This document shows, one piece after another, positions 14,719 through 22,447 of a DNA stretch of 33,748 nucleotides. The translations under genes were made by a program, and so were the position numbers. The notes beneath the pieces are model-generated. The model ran no database searches, was not told where the DNA came from, and saw only the letters and a list, made by a program, of their open reading frames with translations. This DNA comes from Oligoflexia bacterium (lineage in GTDB: Bacteria > Bdellovibrionota_C > UBA2361 > JAFLCA01). The DNA is taken from assembly GCA_019694465.1 (NCBI GenBank), contig JAIBBV010000045.1, positions 1 through 33,748 of the forward strand, given 5' to 3'. Each line of letters opens with the position of its first letter. Positions within the stretch are counted from its first letter, which is position 1.

Positions 14719-16104
14719 ATGTATAATCCGAATTTACACTTTCATTTTACCGGAATAGGCGGCTCAGGCATGTCAGGCCTAGCCGAGATTCTGTTGACCC
14801 TGGGTTTTAAAGTCTCAGGTTCGGACTTAAAGCGCAGCTCTACTAGCGATCGCTTGCAGCGTCTGGGAGCTATAGTTTCCCTTGGGCATGCTGCCGACAA
14901 TCTTCCCGCCAGCGCTTCTTTGTTGGTGTACTCTTCGGCCGTATCGCCGAACAATCCAGAACTGTTAGAGGCCAAGCAGCGCGGCTTGCCAGTAATTCCG
15001 CGTGCTGAGGTTCTGGCTGAATTGATGCGCCTTAAGTATGGTGTAGCCGTAGCAGGGTCGCATGGAAAAACCACCACCACCAGCATGACAGCAGCAATTT
15101 TGGAGGCTGCTAAATTAGATCCTACGGTTGTTATTGGTGGGCAAGTTAAATCAATCGGCTCGGGCGGAAAGCTTGGCAAGGGGCAGTTCCTTGTGGCTGA
15201 GACGGATGAAAGCGACAGAAGTTTTCTCCTTCTTAAGCCCACGATTGCTATTGTCACAAATATTGATGCTGAGCATCTTGTGGCCTATAGCTCGCAGGCT
15301 GACCTGGATGCTTCTTTCGAGCAATTTGTGCGCGCGGTCCCATTCTACGGGCTAGCTGTGCTGTGTGTTGATGATCACAAAGTGGCTGATATCGCGGCGC
15401 GCTACACAGGGCGCAAAGTTACATATGGACTCTCTCCAAGCGCCGATATTCGAGCTGAGAATTTAGAGTTTACGCCTGAAATGACGTGCTTTGATGTGAT
15501 TCGACATGCTGACAAGTTGATGCGGGTCGAGTTGCCGATGCTTGGGCGTCACATAGCGCTAAATTCGCTTGCCGCAATCGCCGTTGGATTAGAGCTAGGG
15601 GTGGCGCCGCAAACTATAGCGGCGGCCCTAGCGGGATTCTCGGGAGTGCATCGGCGCCTGGAGGTAGTTGGTGTGGCAGGTGGTGTCACGGTAATGAACG
15701 ACTATGGGCATCATCCCACTGAGGTGCGGGCTACCTTGGCAGCTGTAAAGTCAGCCTACGCCGGCAAAGTCTCGCGCTTCACGGTAATTTTTCAACCGCA
15801 CCGTTACACACGCACACGCGATTGCTTTGTAGATTTCCTGGATGCGTTTTCTGACTGCGATCGTTTGCTTATGACTCCCATCTATGCTGCTAGTGAGGAG
15901 CCTATCGAAGGGATTGATACACAGCGCTTGCTTGAAGCTATGTCGCACCCGCAGCGTGAGTTTGCAGCGGATTTAGACGCAGCGCTGGATCGAGTACTAG
16001 CCAGCGCTCAGCCGGGAGAGCTTGTGCTTTGCCTCGGAGCCGGATCAATTGGTGGACTTCCTGAGCGCCTTGTTTCTTCGCTGGAAGGGCGCGTTGCCGC
16101 ATAG
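14719..16104 (+). CDS. murC: UDP-N-acetylmuramate--L-alanine ligase
   Basis: Adds L-alanine to UDP-MurNAc, the first amino-acid step of peptidoglycan precursor synthesis in the cytosol. From ATG 14719 the protein has 461 residues, the usual size. Motifs are the nucleotide-binding GIGGSGMSG (12-20), the ATP loop GSHGKTTTT (113-121), ETDESDRSF, TNIDAEH, the central HIALNSLAAI and HRR, and NDYGHHPTE. A longer frame from 14614 adds 35 unrelated residues. CAGG lies a few bases before the chosen ATG. The gene opens the dcw-type cluster and is divergent from the methyltransferase; murB follows after five bases. Confidence 0.96.
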   Translation: MYNPNLHFHFTGIGGSGMSGLAEILLTLGFKVSGSDLKRSSTSDRLQRLGAIVSLGHAADNLPASASLLVYSSAVSPNNPELLEAKQRGLPVIPRAEVLAELMRLKYGVAVAGSHGKTTTTSMTAAILEAAKLDPTVVIGGQVKSIGSGGKLGKGQFLVAETDESDRSFLLLKPTIAIVTNIDAEHLVAYSSQADLDASFEQFVRAVPFYGLAVLCVDDHKVADIAARYTGRKVTYGLSPSADIRAENLEFTPEMTCFDVIRHADKLMRVELPMLGRHIALNSLAAIAVGLELGVAPQTIAAALAGFSGVHRRLEVVGVAGGVTVMNDYGHHPTEVRATLAAVKSAYAGKVSRFTVIFQPHRYTRTRDCFVDFLDAFSDCDRLLMTPIYAASEEPIEGIDTQRLLEAMSHPQREFAADLDAALDRVLASAQPGELVLCLGAGSIGGLPERLVSSLEGRVAA

Positions 16105-16109
16105 TCGAC

Positions 16110-17024
16110 ATGACTGAACTTGCACTCCTGCAAAGCCTTCAGCACGAGCTTAATAGGGCTGGTATCAGAGCGCGCAGTGGTGTGCTTGGGCGTGATTGTA
16201 GCACCATGTGTGTTGGGGGGCCGCTGGCGCTGTTAGTAGAGCCACAGTCAGAAGCTGAGCTGTGTAGTTTGATGCAGTTGCTGAATGCAAAGCGCGCTGT
16301 GCCACGTATCCTTGGAGCTGGTAGTAATATTCTAATTCCTGATCAAGGCGTAGCCGATGTGGTCATCCGTTTAGGGCGCGCTTTCCGCCAAGTGCAGGTC
16401 AATGCAAGACAGGTGCTAGTGGGTGGGGCCATGAGCCTGATGAGCTTGTCGCGTGATCTGAGTCAAGCTGGACTCTCGGGATTAGAGTTTGCCGGTGGAA
16501 TTCCAGCTTCGTTAGGTGGTGCTGTGCGCATGAATGCCGGAGCCCACGGCGGGGAGATGGCGCAAGTTTTACAGCGGGTGCGCCTGTGTAGTGCAGAAGG
16601 CAATATCATAGAGCTGTCGGCTAGTGAGCTAGGACTGTCATATCGACGTTGTTTGTTGCCGAAGGGCGCGATTGTAGTCGATGCGCTGCTTGAGCTAGTT
16701 GAAGGAAATCGAGACGAGATCGCCGCACGGCGTCAGCACTTTCTAACCGAGCGAAAGTTACGCCAGCCTTTGCACCTACCAAGCTCTGGCTCAGTGTTCA
16801 AGAATCCATCCGCTGAGCGATCAGCTGGAGCCATCCTTGAAGCGGCTGGCATGAAGGGTAGGGCGCTTGGGGGCGCAAGTGTTTCATCGCAGCATGCTAA
16901 TTGGATCGTAAACCAGGAGCGCAAGGCCAGTGCCGAAGATGTTAAGCAGCTTATTCAACTTTGTCGGACAGCGGCACTTACGCAGGCCGGAGTGGAGCTC
17001 GAGCCAGAAATTGTAGTCTGGTAG
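16110..17024 (+). CDS. murB: UDP-N-acetylenolpyruvoylglucosamine reductase
   Basis: FAD enzyme that reduces UDP-GlcNAc-enolpyruvate to UDP-MurNAc with NADPH. The 304 residues have the FAD domain (ILGAGSNIL, residues about 70-78; AGGIPASLGGAVRMNAGAHGGE, about 127-148) and the C-terminal domain with the proton-donor serine in SSGSVFKNP, then AGAILEAAGMKGRALGGASVS and the final LEPEIVVW. The pattern fits the type II MurB family. It starts five bases after murC and ends the recognisable part of the cluster before an unrelated 4.5-kb segment. Confidence 0.96.
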   Translation: MTELALLQSLQHELNRAGIRARSGVLGRDCSTMCVGGPLALLVEPQSEAELCSLMQLLNAKRAVPRILGAGSNILIPDQGVADVVIRLGRAFRQVQVNARQVLVGGAMSLMSLSRDLSQAGLSGLEFAGGIPASLGGAVRMNAGAHGGEMAQVLQRVRLCSAEGNIIELSASELGLSYRRCLLPKGAIVVDALLELVEGNRDEIAARRQHFLTERKLRQPLHLPSSGSVFKNPSAERSAGAILEAAGMKGRALGGASVSSQHANWIVNQERKASAEDVKQLIQLCRTAALTQAGVELEPEIVVW

Positions 17025-17240
17025 GGCCTATCTTGCTAACCAAATATTGAGGCAAATGTTCAGTCCCAACAACGCGCATGTCTCTGCTGGTGCGCAATTT
17101 GCATTCCTATAGCCCTGTAGTTAGCTAAGTGGTTGTTGAATCCCCGGTAACTTTGGTTCGATTAATAACACTCTGATACGACTGCCTTTTGCAAGGCGGC
17201 CTTTTGGTTCCGGGTTGATCACATTTTGCGGCTTGTCTGT

Positions 17241-19889
17241 ATGTGGTTGCCCATAGTCCGTCGAGTTGCGCTAATTTTGTTGCTTCTGATCGGGCTTGCC
17301 CAGGATGCAAGCGCCGCGGGTGGGAGTCGCTCTAGCTTGGGACTACGGGCTGTACTGATTGAAAATAACCAGGCAGTAAGGCTGACCTGGCGTCGTCTAT
17401 CTAGCAGGGCCACGCCAAAAGCCACCATCGTGCGTAATCGCTTGTCTGTAGCAGGTCGCACTCAAGGTCGGCGCGAAATTCGCGTATCGGGAAGGGCCAA
17501 TGCATATGTGGATCGGCCTGGTGTTGGCACCTTCCGCTATCGCCTATATCGGCCTGGCTTATTACGCTCCTCCCGACTTGTAGGCTCGGTGACGCTTAGC
17601 ATTCTATCAGGCCAGGGAACGCCTGTCCCCAGCGCCAGTCCTACGGCTACTGCTACTGCTACCGCTACTGCCATAGGATCAGCCACTCCAACTATACCTC
17701 CTACTCCGACAGCGACGCCGAACAACGGGGGTTCGGGGGGCGCTGGTAGTCCTCCAAATGTTCCAACCAACTTCTCTGTTCAAAATAGAAGTTCTAGTGA
17801 GCGCACTGAGACAATAATGGTTTCTATTCCGTTCGCGCAGGGCGCTTTTACTTCGACTGCAAGTTTGGGCGTTCAAGGACATAGCACAGCTTGGCGAGTA
17901 CTGCAGCGCTGGGCAGATAACTCCATTCGAATCGCGCAGGCGCAGTTTTCAGACACACTTGCGCCTAGTAGCAACAATACATACAGCGTGGTTCAGGGCG
18001 TTTCGCCGATATTGGGAGCTTTCGCCCCGAATGCTTGGGTGGCTCAAATGGTAGGCGCATTGAGTGTTGGAGCGGAGGTGCGCGATCTTTTCGGGGTGGC
18101 TTATCGCGGATTTATTTCTGGCACCCCGGAAATTGTTTTTAGCACACCACTTACGCTTGGCCTGCGCTATCACGTTTATCACCGCGCAGCACCTGGAACA
18201 GGAATTGGGCGTGACTATTTGACCTCTACGTTTTATCTCACCCTGTTCCGCGATTCTCCTGCCATACTAGTGGACTGGATCATTGGCAATGATTACCTTG
18301 GCGCGGATGAGCCAAATGGTTCGAGTGATCCAAACCTATACGCCTTGGGAGCTGTTGATGTTGGAGCGGTGCGGTTCTTAGTACGTGGCGCACCGCTGGT
18401 AGCCCCATATCGCCCCGCGCAAGAGGCGATCGAAGCTGCCGAGTTAACCCCAGATGGCTACAGTGCCTATCGCGTGATGCAGCAGGATTACATTGATGAT
18501 GGGCAGACTCGTCGTTATCGCTTTGCGCTGGGTATGATTCCTTCAAATGCACCCCAGTTAGATAGAGAGAAGTGGCAGAATTCTATCGCTGCCATGGTAA
18601 ACGAGCCGCTCTATCCGCTTGCGAGCTTAGCTACGTGGCGTGCGACTGATGCTTTAGGGCTGCTGGGAGGCCCAATTCAGGGGCCATCCGATGCCCTGGC
18701 GCGAGCTCAGAATGAGTACGGCTCATTTGCTGGAAACGTAAACAATTTCGGAACCTGGGGTCCGCACGGTGATATTAAGGCAACGGCTACTACTGGTACG
18801 CCACGAAATACACCGCTGAGCCCTGCACTAGCGCACGCCCTTCAGGGAAATTACCCACTGCTAATCAATATGCTGGAGCAGGCGGCATGGGCGCAGGCTA
18901 TGCGTCCTTACCACTTGTGGCAACTGCAGGTCCCCGACACTGGGCCGCTATTCCTTTGGGACATGCCACCTGTGAACGCCACATATCCATATCGCTCTCC
19001 GCAGTCCTTGGGGCGGCGTGCCTTTCTAAGTAGTGACCCTTACAGTGTCTACCGTACTCTGATTCCGACTGGGTTTGGACAGCGTGCGCATCAATGGACG
19101 CCTTACGACGTGGAGCATTGGAGTACAGATCTGTTATTTGATTACTACATGCTGAGTGGAGACGCTTGGGCATTGGAGGAGCTGCGCGTTCTTGGTCAAT
19201 GCTTGAAGGGCCTAATGAAGCTGGAACCCAACTACTATACAGGCCACATTCAGACCGTGCGTTCAGAAGGGTGGACTATGCAAAGTTTCGCGCAGGTCTA
19301 CCAGGCGACTTCTGACACGTCGATTAAGAACTTTGCACTTGCCCGTTTATACCAAATTATTGATCCGCAACGAATGCAATCTCACCAGAGCCGCGCTCTG
19401 AGTGAGCAGGGCTCATACGCCGGTACCGGTTGGCCGACCCCGCATGCCTTCATCATGCCTTGGCAGCATGGATCTGTACTGTATGGATTTTTGGGTGCGC
19501 ATCGTTTCTTCCAAGATCCACTTCTATTTCGGATTGCCGAGGATGTTGCGTACACTGTGCAGTACTCTTGGATTAGCAATTACCAAGACCCATTTTTTGG
19601 CTTTGTCACAAATGGGCTGCGCTACTATGTGCCCACCTCCTACAATGGCCAGCCAGTGGCGGCGAACTATTTCGATACACCATACGGTGTACACTTTGGA
19701 GATTCGCCCCTCGGAGGTGCGCATTCCTTCCTAATCGGTGGACTGCAGATTCTTAGTCAGCAGAGTGCCGATCCTGTAGTTCGAGGACTCGCCTCGTACT
19801 ATGGTGGTATATTGCTTGGCGCTACGCTTAGTAACAATGACCGCTGGGATAAATGGCACTACGTGCTTCCGCAGACGGTAGTGCCATAG
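17241..19889 (+). CDS. Large exported protein resembling PcRGLX/YetA-type polysaccharide lyases
   Basis: An 882-residue secreted protein from ATG 17241 (an in-frame TTG is at 17226). The N terminus is a signal peptide (VALILLLLIGLAQDASA, cleavage after ASA). Residues about 25-120 form a basic, beta-rich domain; about 125-165 is a Pro/Thr/Ala-rich linker with alternating Thr-Ala. Residues about 170-370 resemble the RIFT-barrel N-terminal domain of PcRGLX/YetA proteins, with IPFAQG and LQRWADNSIRI matching the usual 'PF..G' and 'RWPDGSVRW' motifs. The C-terminal half looks like an alpha/alpha-toroid (TPYDVEHWSTDLLFDYYMLSGD, WPTPHAFIMPWQHGS). Families of this kind cut pectin-type polysaccharides; activity here is inference. 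It interrupts the cluster between murB and ftsQ. Confidence 0.6.
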   Translation: MWLPIVRRVALILLLLIGLAQDASAAGGSRSSLGLRAVLIENNQAVRLTWRRLSSRATPKATIVRNRLSVAGRTQGRREIRVSGRANAYVDRPGVGTFRYRLYRPGLLRSSRLVGSVTLSILSGQGTPVPSASPTATATATATAIGSATPTIPPTPTATPNNGGSGGAGSPPNVPTNFSVQNRSSSERTETIMVSIPFAQGAFTSTASLGVQGHSTAWRVLQRWADNSIRIAQAQFSDTLAPSSNNTYSVVQGVSPILGAFAPNAWVAQMVGALSVGAEVRDLFGVAYRGFISGTPEIVFSTPLTLGLRYHVYHRAAPGTGIGRDYLTSTFYLTLFRDSPAILVDWIIGNDYLGADEPNGSSDPNLYALGAVDVGAVRFLVRGAPLVAPYRPAQEAIEAAELTPDGYSAYRVMQQDYIDDGQTRRYRFALGMIPSNAPQLDREKWQNSIAAMVNEPLYPLASLATWRATDALGLLGGPIQGPSDALARAQNEYGSFAGNVNNFGTWGPHGDIKATATTGTPRNTPLSPALAHALQGNYPLLINMLEQAAWAQAMRPYHLWQLQVPDTGPLFLWDMPPVNATYPYRSPQSLGRRAFLSSDPYSVYRTLIPTGFGQRAHQWTPYDVEHWSTDLLFDYYMLSGDAWALEELRVLGQCLKGLMKLEPNYYTGHIQTVRSEGWTMQSFAQVYQATSDTSIKNFALARLYQIIDPQRMQSHQSRALSEQGSYAGTGWPTPHAFIMPWQHGSVLYGFLGAHRFFQDPLLFRIAEDVAYTVQYSWISNYQDPFFGFVTNGLRYYVPTSYNGQPVAANYFDTPYGVHFGDSPLGGAHSFLIGGLQILSQQSADPVVRGLASYYGGILLGATLSNNDRWDKWHYVLPQTVVP
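17646..17672 (+). repeat. Hexamer microsatellite coding for a Thr-Ala linker
   Basis: Near-perfect repeats of GCTACT encode the alternating Thr-Ala part of the linker in the large exported protein. Such a repeat could slip and change linker length. Confidence 0.7.
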
Positions 19890-20041
19890 GGGATAATTGC
19901 CTAGGTGTAGCTACACACACTTTTGCTCGAAATGAGTTGGATCGCCTCTGGGAATAATAATTTAGGAAGCGACCGATCGACCTTTGGACCGAGTCAGGCC
20001 GCTCTATTCAAGCGCCTGTTCGTCGCTTAATGATATAAACT

Positions 20042-20080
20042 CAGCCTCATTCATTTTTGACAAAAAAATGGATGAGGCTG
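20042..20080. repeat. 17-bp stem hairpin
   Basis: CAGCCTCATTCATTTTT (20042-20058) pairs with AAAAATGGATGAGGCTG (20064-20080), with one G-U type mismatch and a 5-base loop. The tip reads TTTTTGACAAAAA. No T-run follows it on either strand, so it is not a canonical terminator, although the position about 150 bases after the large gene would suit one. Confidence 0.8.
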
Positions 20081-20154
20081 GGCGAGCGAGATCTTGGCGT
20101 AGCCAAGTCGAGCCGTAGAAGACGAGTAAACCCTAAGCCCCGAGGGGCATACTA

Positions 20155-20223
20155 TCGGCTGGGTTTGTGTGCTCTACTGGTCCACTTGGCTTCGCCAAGA
20201 TGGCCCTGCTATTGCGAGTGAGT
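20155..20223 (-). repeat. 69-bp dispersed repeat, copy B
   Basis: 61 of 69 positions identical to copy A at 12892-12960. It ends six bases before the stop of the minus-strand cysteine-rich gene. On the minus strand it carries a perfect CTTGGC-GAA-GCCAAG hairpin (20199-20185). Confidence 0.85.
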
Positions 20224-20248
20224 TTTTGTCAAAACTCACTCGCAATAG
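20209..20248. repeat. Perfect 18-bp stem hairpin overlapping a stop codon
   Basis: CTATTGCGAGTGAGTTTT (20209-20226) and AAAACTCACTCGCAATAG (20231-20248) are exact inverted complements with a 4-base loop. The left arm is the end of repeat copy B. The right arm encodes the last residues (PIASEF) of the cysteine-rich protein, with its stop codon at the loop edge. Its tip TTTTTGTCAAAA resembles that of the hairpin at 20042-20080. Confidence 0.9.
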
Positions 20249-20567
20249 GTTCATTTCCAAGTTCCTGTTGCGCTGGGTCGACTAGGCTATTAGAAGCGCC
20301 GATATAATTGCAGAAGCATTGGCATCTTTGAACACGCTCGGAGGAGCCTTCACTAAGTGCACAGCCTGTAATGTAGGTGAAGAATCCGCCACAAAATCCC
20401 GCTGCGCGTTGAGTGTCTCTACATAATTCTCGCTGCACGTTTGGATTGTCGCTAACGACCGGGATTTCGATTATCAGAGATTTCGACTCGGCCGCCTGTG
20501 CTGTACCGGCGATACTGAGACCCGCGATTGCCGTGATAAGAACACGAGATATTGAGAGTGATTTCAT
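20229..20567 (-). CDS. Small exported six-cysteine protein, unknown
   Basis: A 112-residue protein with a clear signal peptide (MKSLSISRVLITAIAGLSIAGTAQA, cleavage after residue 25). The mature part has six cysteines (49, 59, 69, 82, 84, 86), including a CxCxC cluster (CQCFC), so disulfides or metal binding are possible. The start is well supported: AGGAG lies about seven bases before ATG 20567. I recognise no family. The C-terminal PIASEF is encoded by one arm of an 18-bp hairpin, so the original end of the gene may have been altered by the repeat. It is divergent from the basic small protein at 21133. Confidence 0.7.
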   Translation of the reverse strand: MKSLSISRVLITAIAGLSIAGTAQAAESKSLIIEIPVVSDNPNVQRELCRDTQRAAGFCGGFFTYITGCALSEGSSERVQRCQCFCNYIGASNSLVDPAQQELGNEPIASEF

Positions 20568-21132
20568 GAGGGAACTCCTAACCTAAAGTAATAACAGTGC
20601 AAAACGCACATCATTGGTGTTATGCCGGGAAAGGCCGATGATGTCGCATTTAAGATAGTTGGTGGCCCAAGCCCCTTGTTTAAGAGCTTTTTAGAGCGCT
20701 CCGTGCGCGCTGTGTTCTCCATATGGCAATACCCAACTAATTGAAAGTACATGCGCTGCTAGCGTGATCCTCGGGCGCCGACACAACCAAATCCGGGCAT
20801 CTCTATCGAGGGTTGCCCAAATATCGGCGCGAGGCTGCTCGCCGGGATGCAGTGACGCGGACCTTAGGGTCCGTGTCTTAGGCGCAGGAGAGAGCTTTTT
20901 TCATGTGATTTCATGACATGCGCCTGGTAACCGTTCCGCCAGTTTGGTTAAGTGTTTGTTATTTCTATCTAAAACTATACTTGGGTAATTTCCCCAAATT
21001 GTGTTACATACTGGTGCGCTGTTTGCATAACGGTATTGCAACCTAAATTCAGGTCTTTTGGCGCTGCGCCGGGAACTGATTGGGTGCCTACTTTGGGGTG
21101 CATAAAGCCGTTAACTATACTGTTGGAGTACT
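20568..21132. other. Intergenic segment between two divergent genes for small exported proteins
   Basis: About 565 bases without a convincing protein gene. It contains a cluster of paired segments (20769-20877) followed by six T (see separate entry). TATACT elements at about 20974 and 21116 could be -10 boxes for the basic small protein, but their -35 partners are poor. The region 20568-20760 presumably holds the promoter of the cysteine-rich gene, which I could not place. Confidence 0.5.
20769..20901 (+). ncRNA. Candidate structured RNA
   Basis: Several nested pairings occur in 133 bases. CCTCG (20769-20773) plus CGCCGA (20776-20781) pairs with TCGGCG (20824-20829) plus CGAGG (20830-20834), with a GG bulge. 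Inside it GGGCA (20795-20799) pairs with TGCCC (20814-20818). A third hairpin is GACGCGGACC (20854-20863) with GGTCCGTGTC (20868-20877), one G-U. A T6 run ends at 20901. It does not match any RNA family I know by motif (not SRP, tmRNA, RNase P, 6S or common riboswitches). Strand is uncertain; plus is preferred because of the T-run. Confidence 0.35.
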
Positions 21133-21372
21133 ATGAAAACCTCGCGAATAATCTTGGCCCTTATTGCTATTGTCATGCTTGGAACTGGCGCGCTCGCACC
21201 GAGCAGCTCTTACGCCCTGCCGACTGCCTGTAAGAAGGTTGCTGCAGCCTACAAAGAAGCAAAACGCAAAAAGCAGCCAAAGCGATTGGATGCCATTCGT
21301 AAAAGTAAGGCCTTCGGTCGTTGCAAGAGCCGCATTTTAGGAAAGTCAAATAGTGCAGGTTCTTTGGCGTAG
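21133..21372 (+). CDS. Small, very basic exported protein, unknown
   Basis: A 79-residue protein with a signal peptide (residues 1-28, ending SSSYA). The mature part is about 51 residues with 16 Lys/Arg and only two acidic residues, plus two cysteines (33, 64) that could form one disulfide. GGAG six bases before ATG 21133 supports the start. I recognise no family; a cationic peptide or envelope-binding role is possible but unproven. A good terminator follows, so it is transcribed on its own. It lies in the segment that separates murB from ftsQ. Confidence 0.65.
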   Translation: MKTSRIILALIAIVMLGTGALAPSSSYALPTACKKVAAAYKEAKRKKQPKRLDAIRKSKAFGRCKSRILGKSNSAGSLA

Positions 21373-21405
21373 CACCCAAGGACTAGACTCTTTATAGAGA
21401 TCTTT

Positions 21406-21449
21406 GGCGGCCATGCCCTCAGTTTGGGGACATGGCCGCCTGCATTTTA
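21406..21449 (+). terminator. Intrinsic terminator after the basic small protein gene
   Basis: GGCGGCCATG (21406-21415) and CATGGCCGCC (21431-21440) form a perfect 10-bp stem, extended by CCC/GGG inside, followed by TGCATTTTA. The T-tract is short but the stem is strong. It separates the small gene from ftsQ. Confidence 0.75.
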
Positions 21450-21545
21450 GTAATGCCTCCAATAATTTCCCCCAAAAATGCCGCCTGAGCTGCCTCCAAA
21501 TTGGGGCTATTATCCTGACTGCCAAGCTAATATGCTTTGATAGCT

Positions 21546-22340
21546 ATGCGGTTCATTTTGACATTCCTACTTTTTATTGCAGTTACTGGTGTTTTTCTGT
21601 GGAGACCGCCAAAGGCTTTGGTCCCGGCCATCCAGCATGTTGAGCAGAGTGCCCAGGATTTTTTAGAGGACAAGGAAGTTCAGCTTTCTGGCTTAGAGCT
21701 GTTGGATGCGGCCGAGGTGCGAAAACTTCTACCGATGCAGAACTCTTTTGCCTGGTGGCGCTTAAACGGCGAGGAGGTTGAACGCCAGCTTGAGCGGCAT
21801 GCCTTAATTCAGGCTGCGCGCGTGCGGCCCTGCGGTGCAACGAGCTTGCGCTGCTTTCTGGTTGAGATTAGGGAACGCAAACCTGCCTTCTTAGCAAAAA
21901 TTGGAGAAAAGATTTGGTTACTTGGAGCAGACGGTGGCTTTATGAGCCCAGTCCCTCCTAATAGGGTAGCTGCTGGTTTAGAGGTCGCTCCGGGGCAAAA
22001 GGCGATCTGGGTAAAGGGGCTTGGAGCAGCTTCGCCTGCGCCGGAGGCCGTGCGCCTCAAATTGCAATATGTTCGAAAGCTGGTGGACTTAGTCGAAGGC
22101 GGAGTGCCGGAGAAGGTTAGCGAGGTCGAGCTGATGCCAAGTGGCGAGACGGCCGTTCGCTTCCAGGGGCTAGGGTTTGTAGCTATTTTTGATGTTGATT
22201 CAAGTTCCGACGCTACGCGAATCACGGACGAAGCAGCCCGCCTGCAAAAATTGCTCCAGGAGCTTGGTCCCCGAAAGGCAGACCTTGCAAAAGTTGACCT
22301 GGCCTTCAATAAGATGGCCGTAGTTACCATGAAGCCTTAG
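21546..22340 (+). CDS. ftsQ: Cell division protein FtsQ
   Basis: Bitopic inner-membrane protein of the divisome, linking early and late division proteins in the periplasm. From ATG 21546 there are 264 residues: almost no cytoplasmic tail, a transmembrane helix (residues about 3-20, FILTFLLFIAVTGVFLW), a POTRA-like domain (VQLSGLELLDAAEVRKLL ... EEVERQLERHALIQAARVRPC ... CFLVEIRERKPAFLAKI) and a C-terminal beta domain ending near KVDLAFNKMAVVTMKP. The position directly before ftsA and ftsZ supports the call, which sequence alone would leave moderate. ATG 21546 has no clear ribosome site; an in-frame TTG is at 21537. Confidence 0.88.
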   Translation: MRFILTFLLFIAVTGVFLWRPPKALVPAIQHVEQSAQDFLEDKEVQLSGLELLDAAEVRKLLPMQNSFAWWRLNGEEVERQLERHALIQAARVRPCGATSLRCFLVEIRERKPAFLAKIGEKIWLLGADGGFMSPVPPNRVAAGLEVAPGQKAIWVKGLGAASPAPEAVRLKLQYVRKLVDLVEGGVPEKVSEVELMPSGETAVRFQGLGFVAIFDVDSSSDATRITDEAARLQKLLQELGPRKADLAKVDLAFNKMAVVTMKP

Positions 22341-22447
22341 TGCCTTCTAGATCGGGTAATTGGGGAGAAAACGCTTGCACCGGAAGCCAAACTACGGTTT
22401 TATAGCGATCGCGGATTTCCAGCAGGGAGCTCGTTCTTAGGAGGTTC

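Larger units (their letters stand above)
19890..20228. other. Intergenic segment rich in hairpins and repeats
   Basis: No protein gene seen. It holds a 12-base palindrome GTGTAGCTACAC (19905-19916), a long hairpin (20042-20080), the dyad CTTGGC-GTA-GCCAAG (20093-20107), copy B of the 69-bp repeat (20155-20223, with a second CTTGGC-TTC-GCCAAG dyad at 20185-20199) and the first arm of an 18-bp hairpin (20209-20248). Confidence 0.7.

Noticed and set aside
17646..17672. Short hexamer repeats as part of a CRISPR array
   Set aside because: Units are contiguous and in frame as a Thr-Ala linker; there are no spacers.
20564..20752. 62-codon minus-strand frame upstream of the cysteine-rich gene
   Set aside because: No ribosome site, overlaps the next start, no recognisable features; likely spacer.
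21404..21643. 79-codon frame over the terminator and the start of ftsQ
   Set aside because: Begins inside the terminator stem and overlaps ftsQ in another frame.
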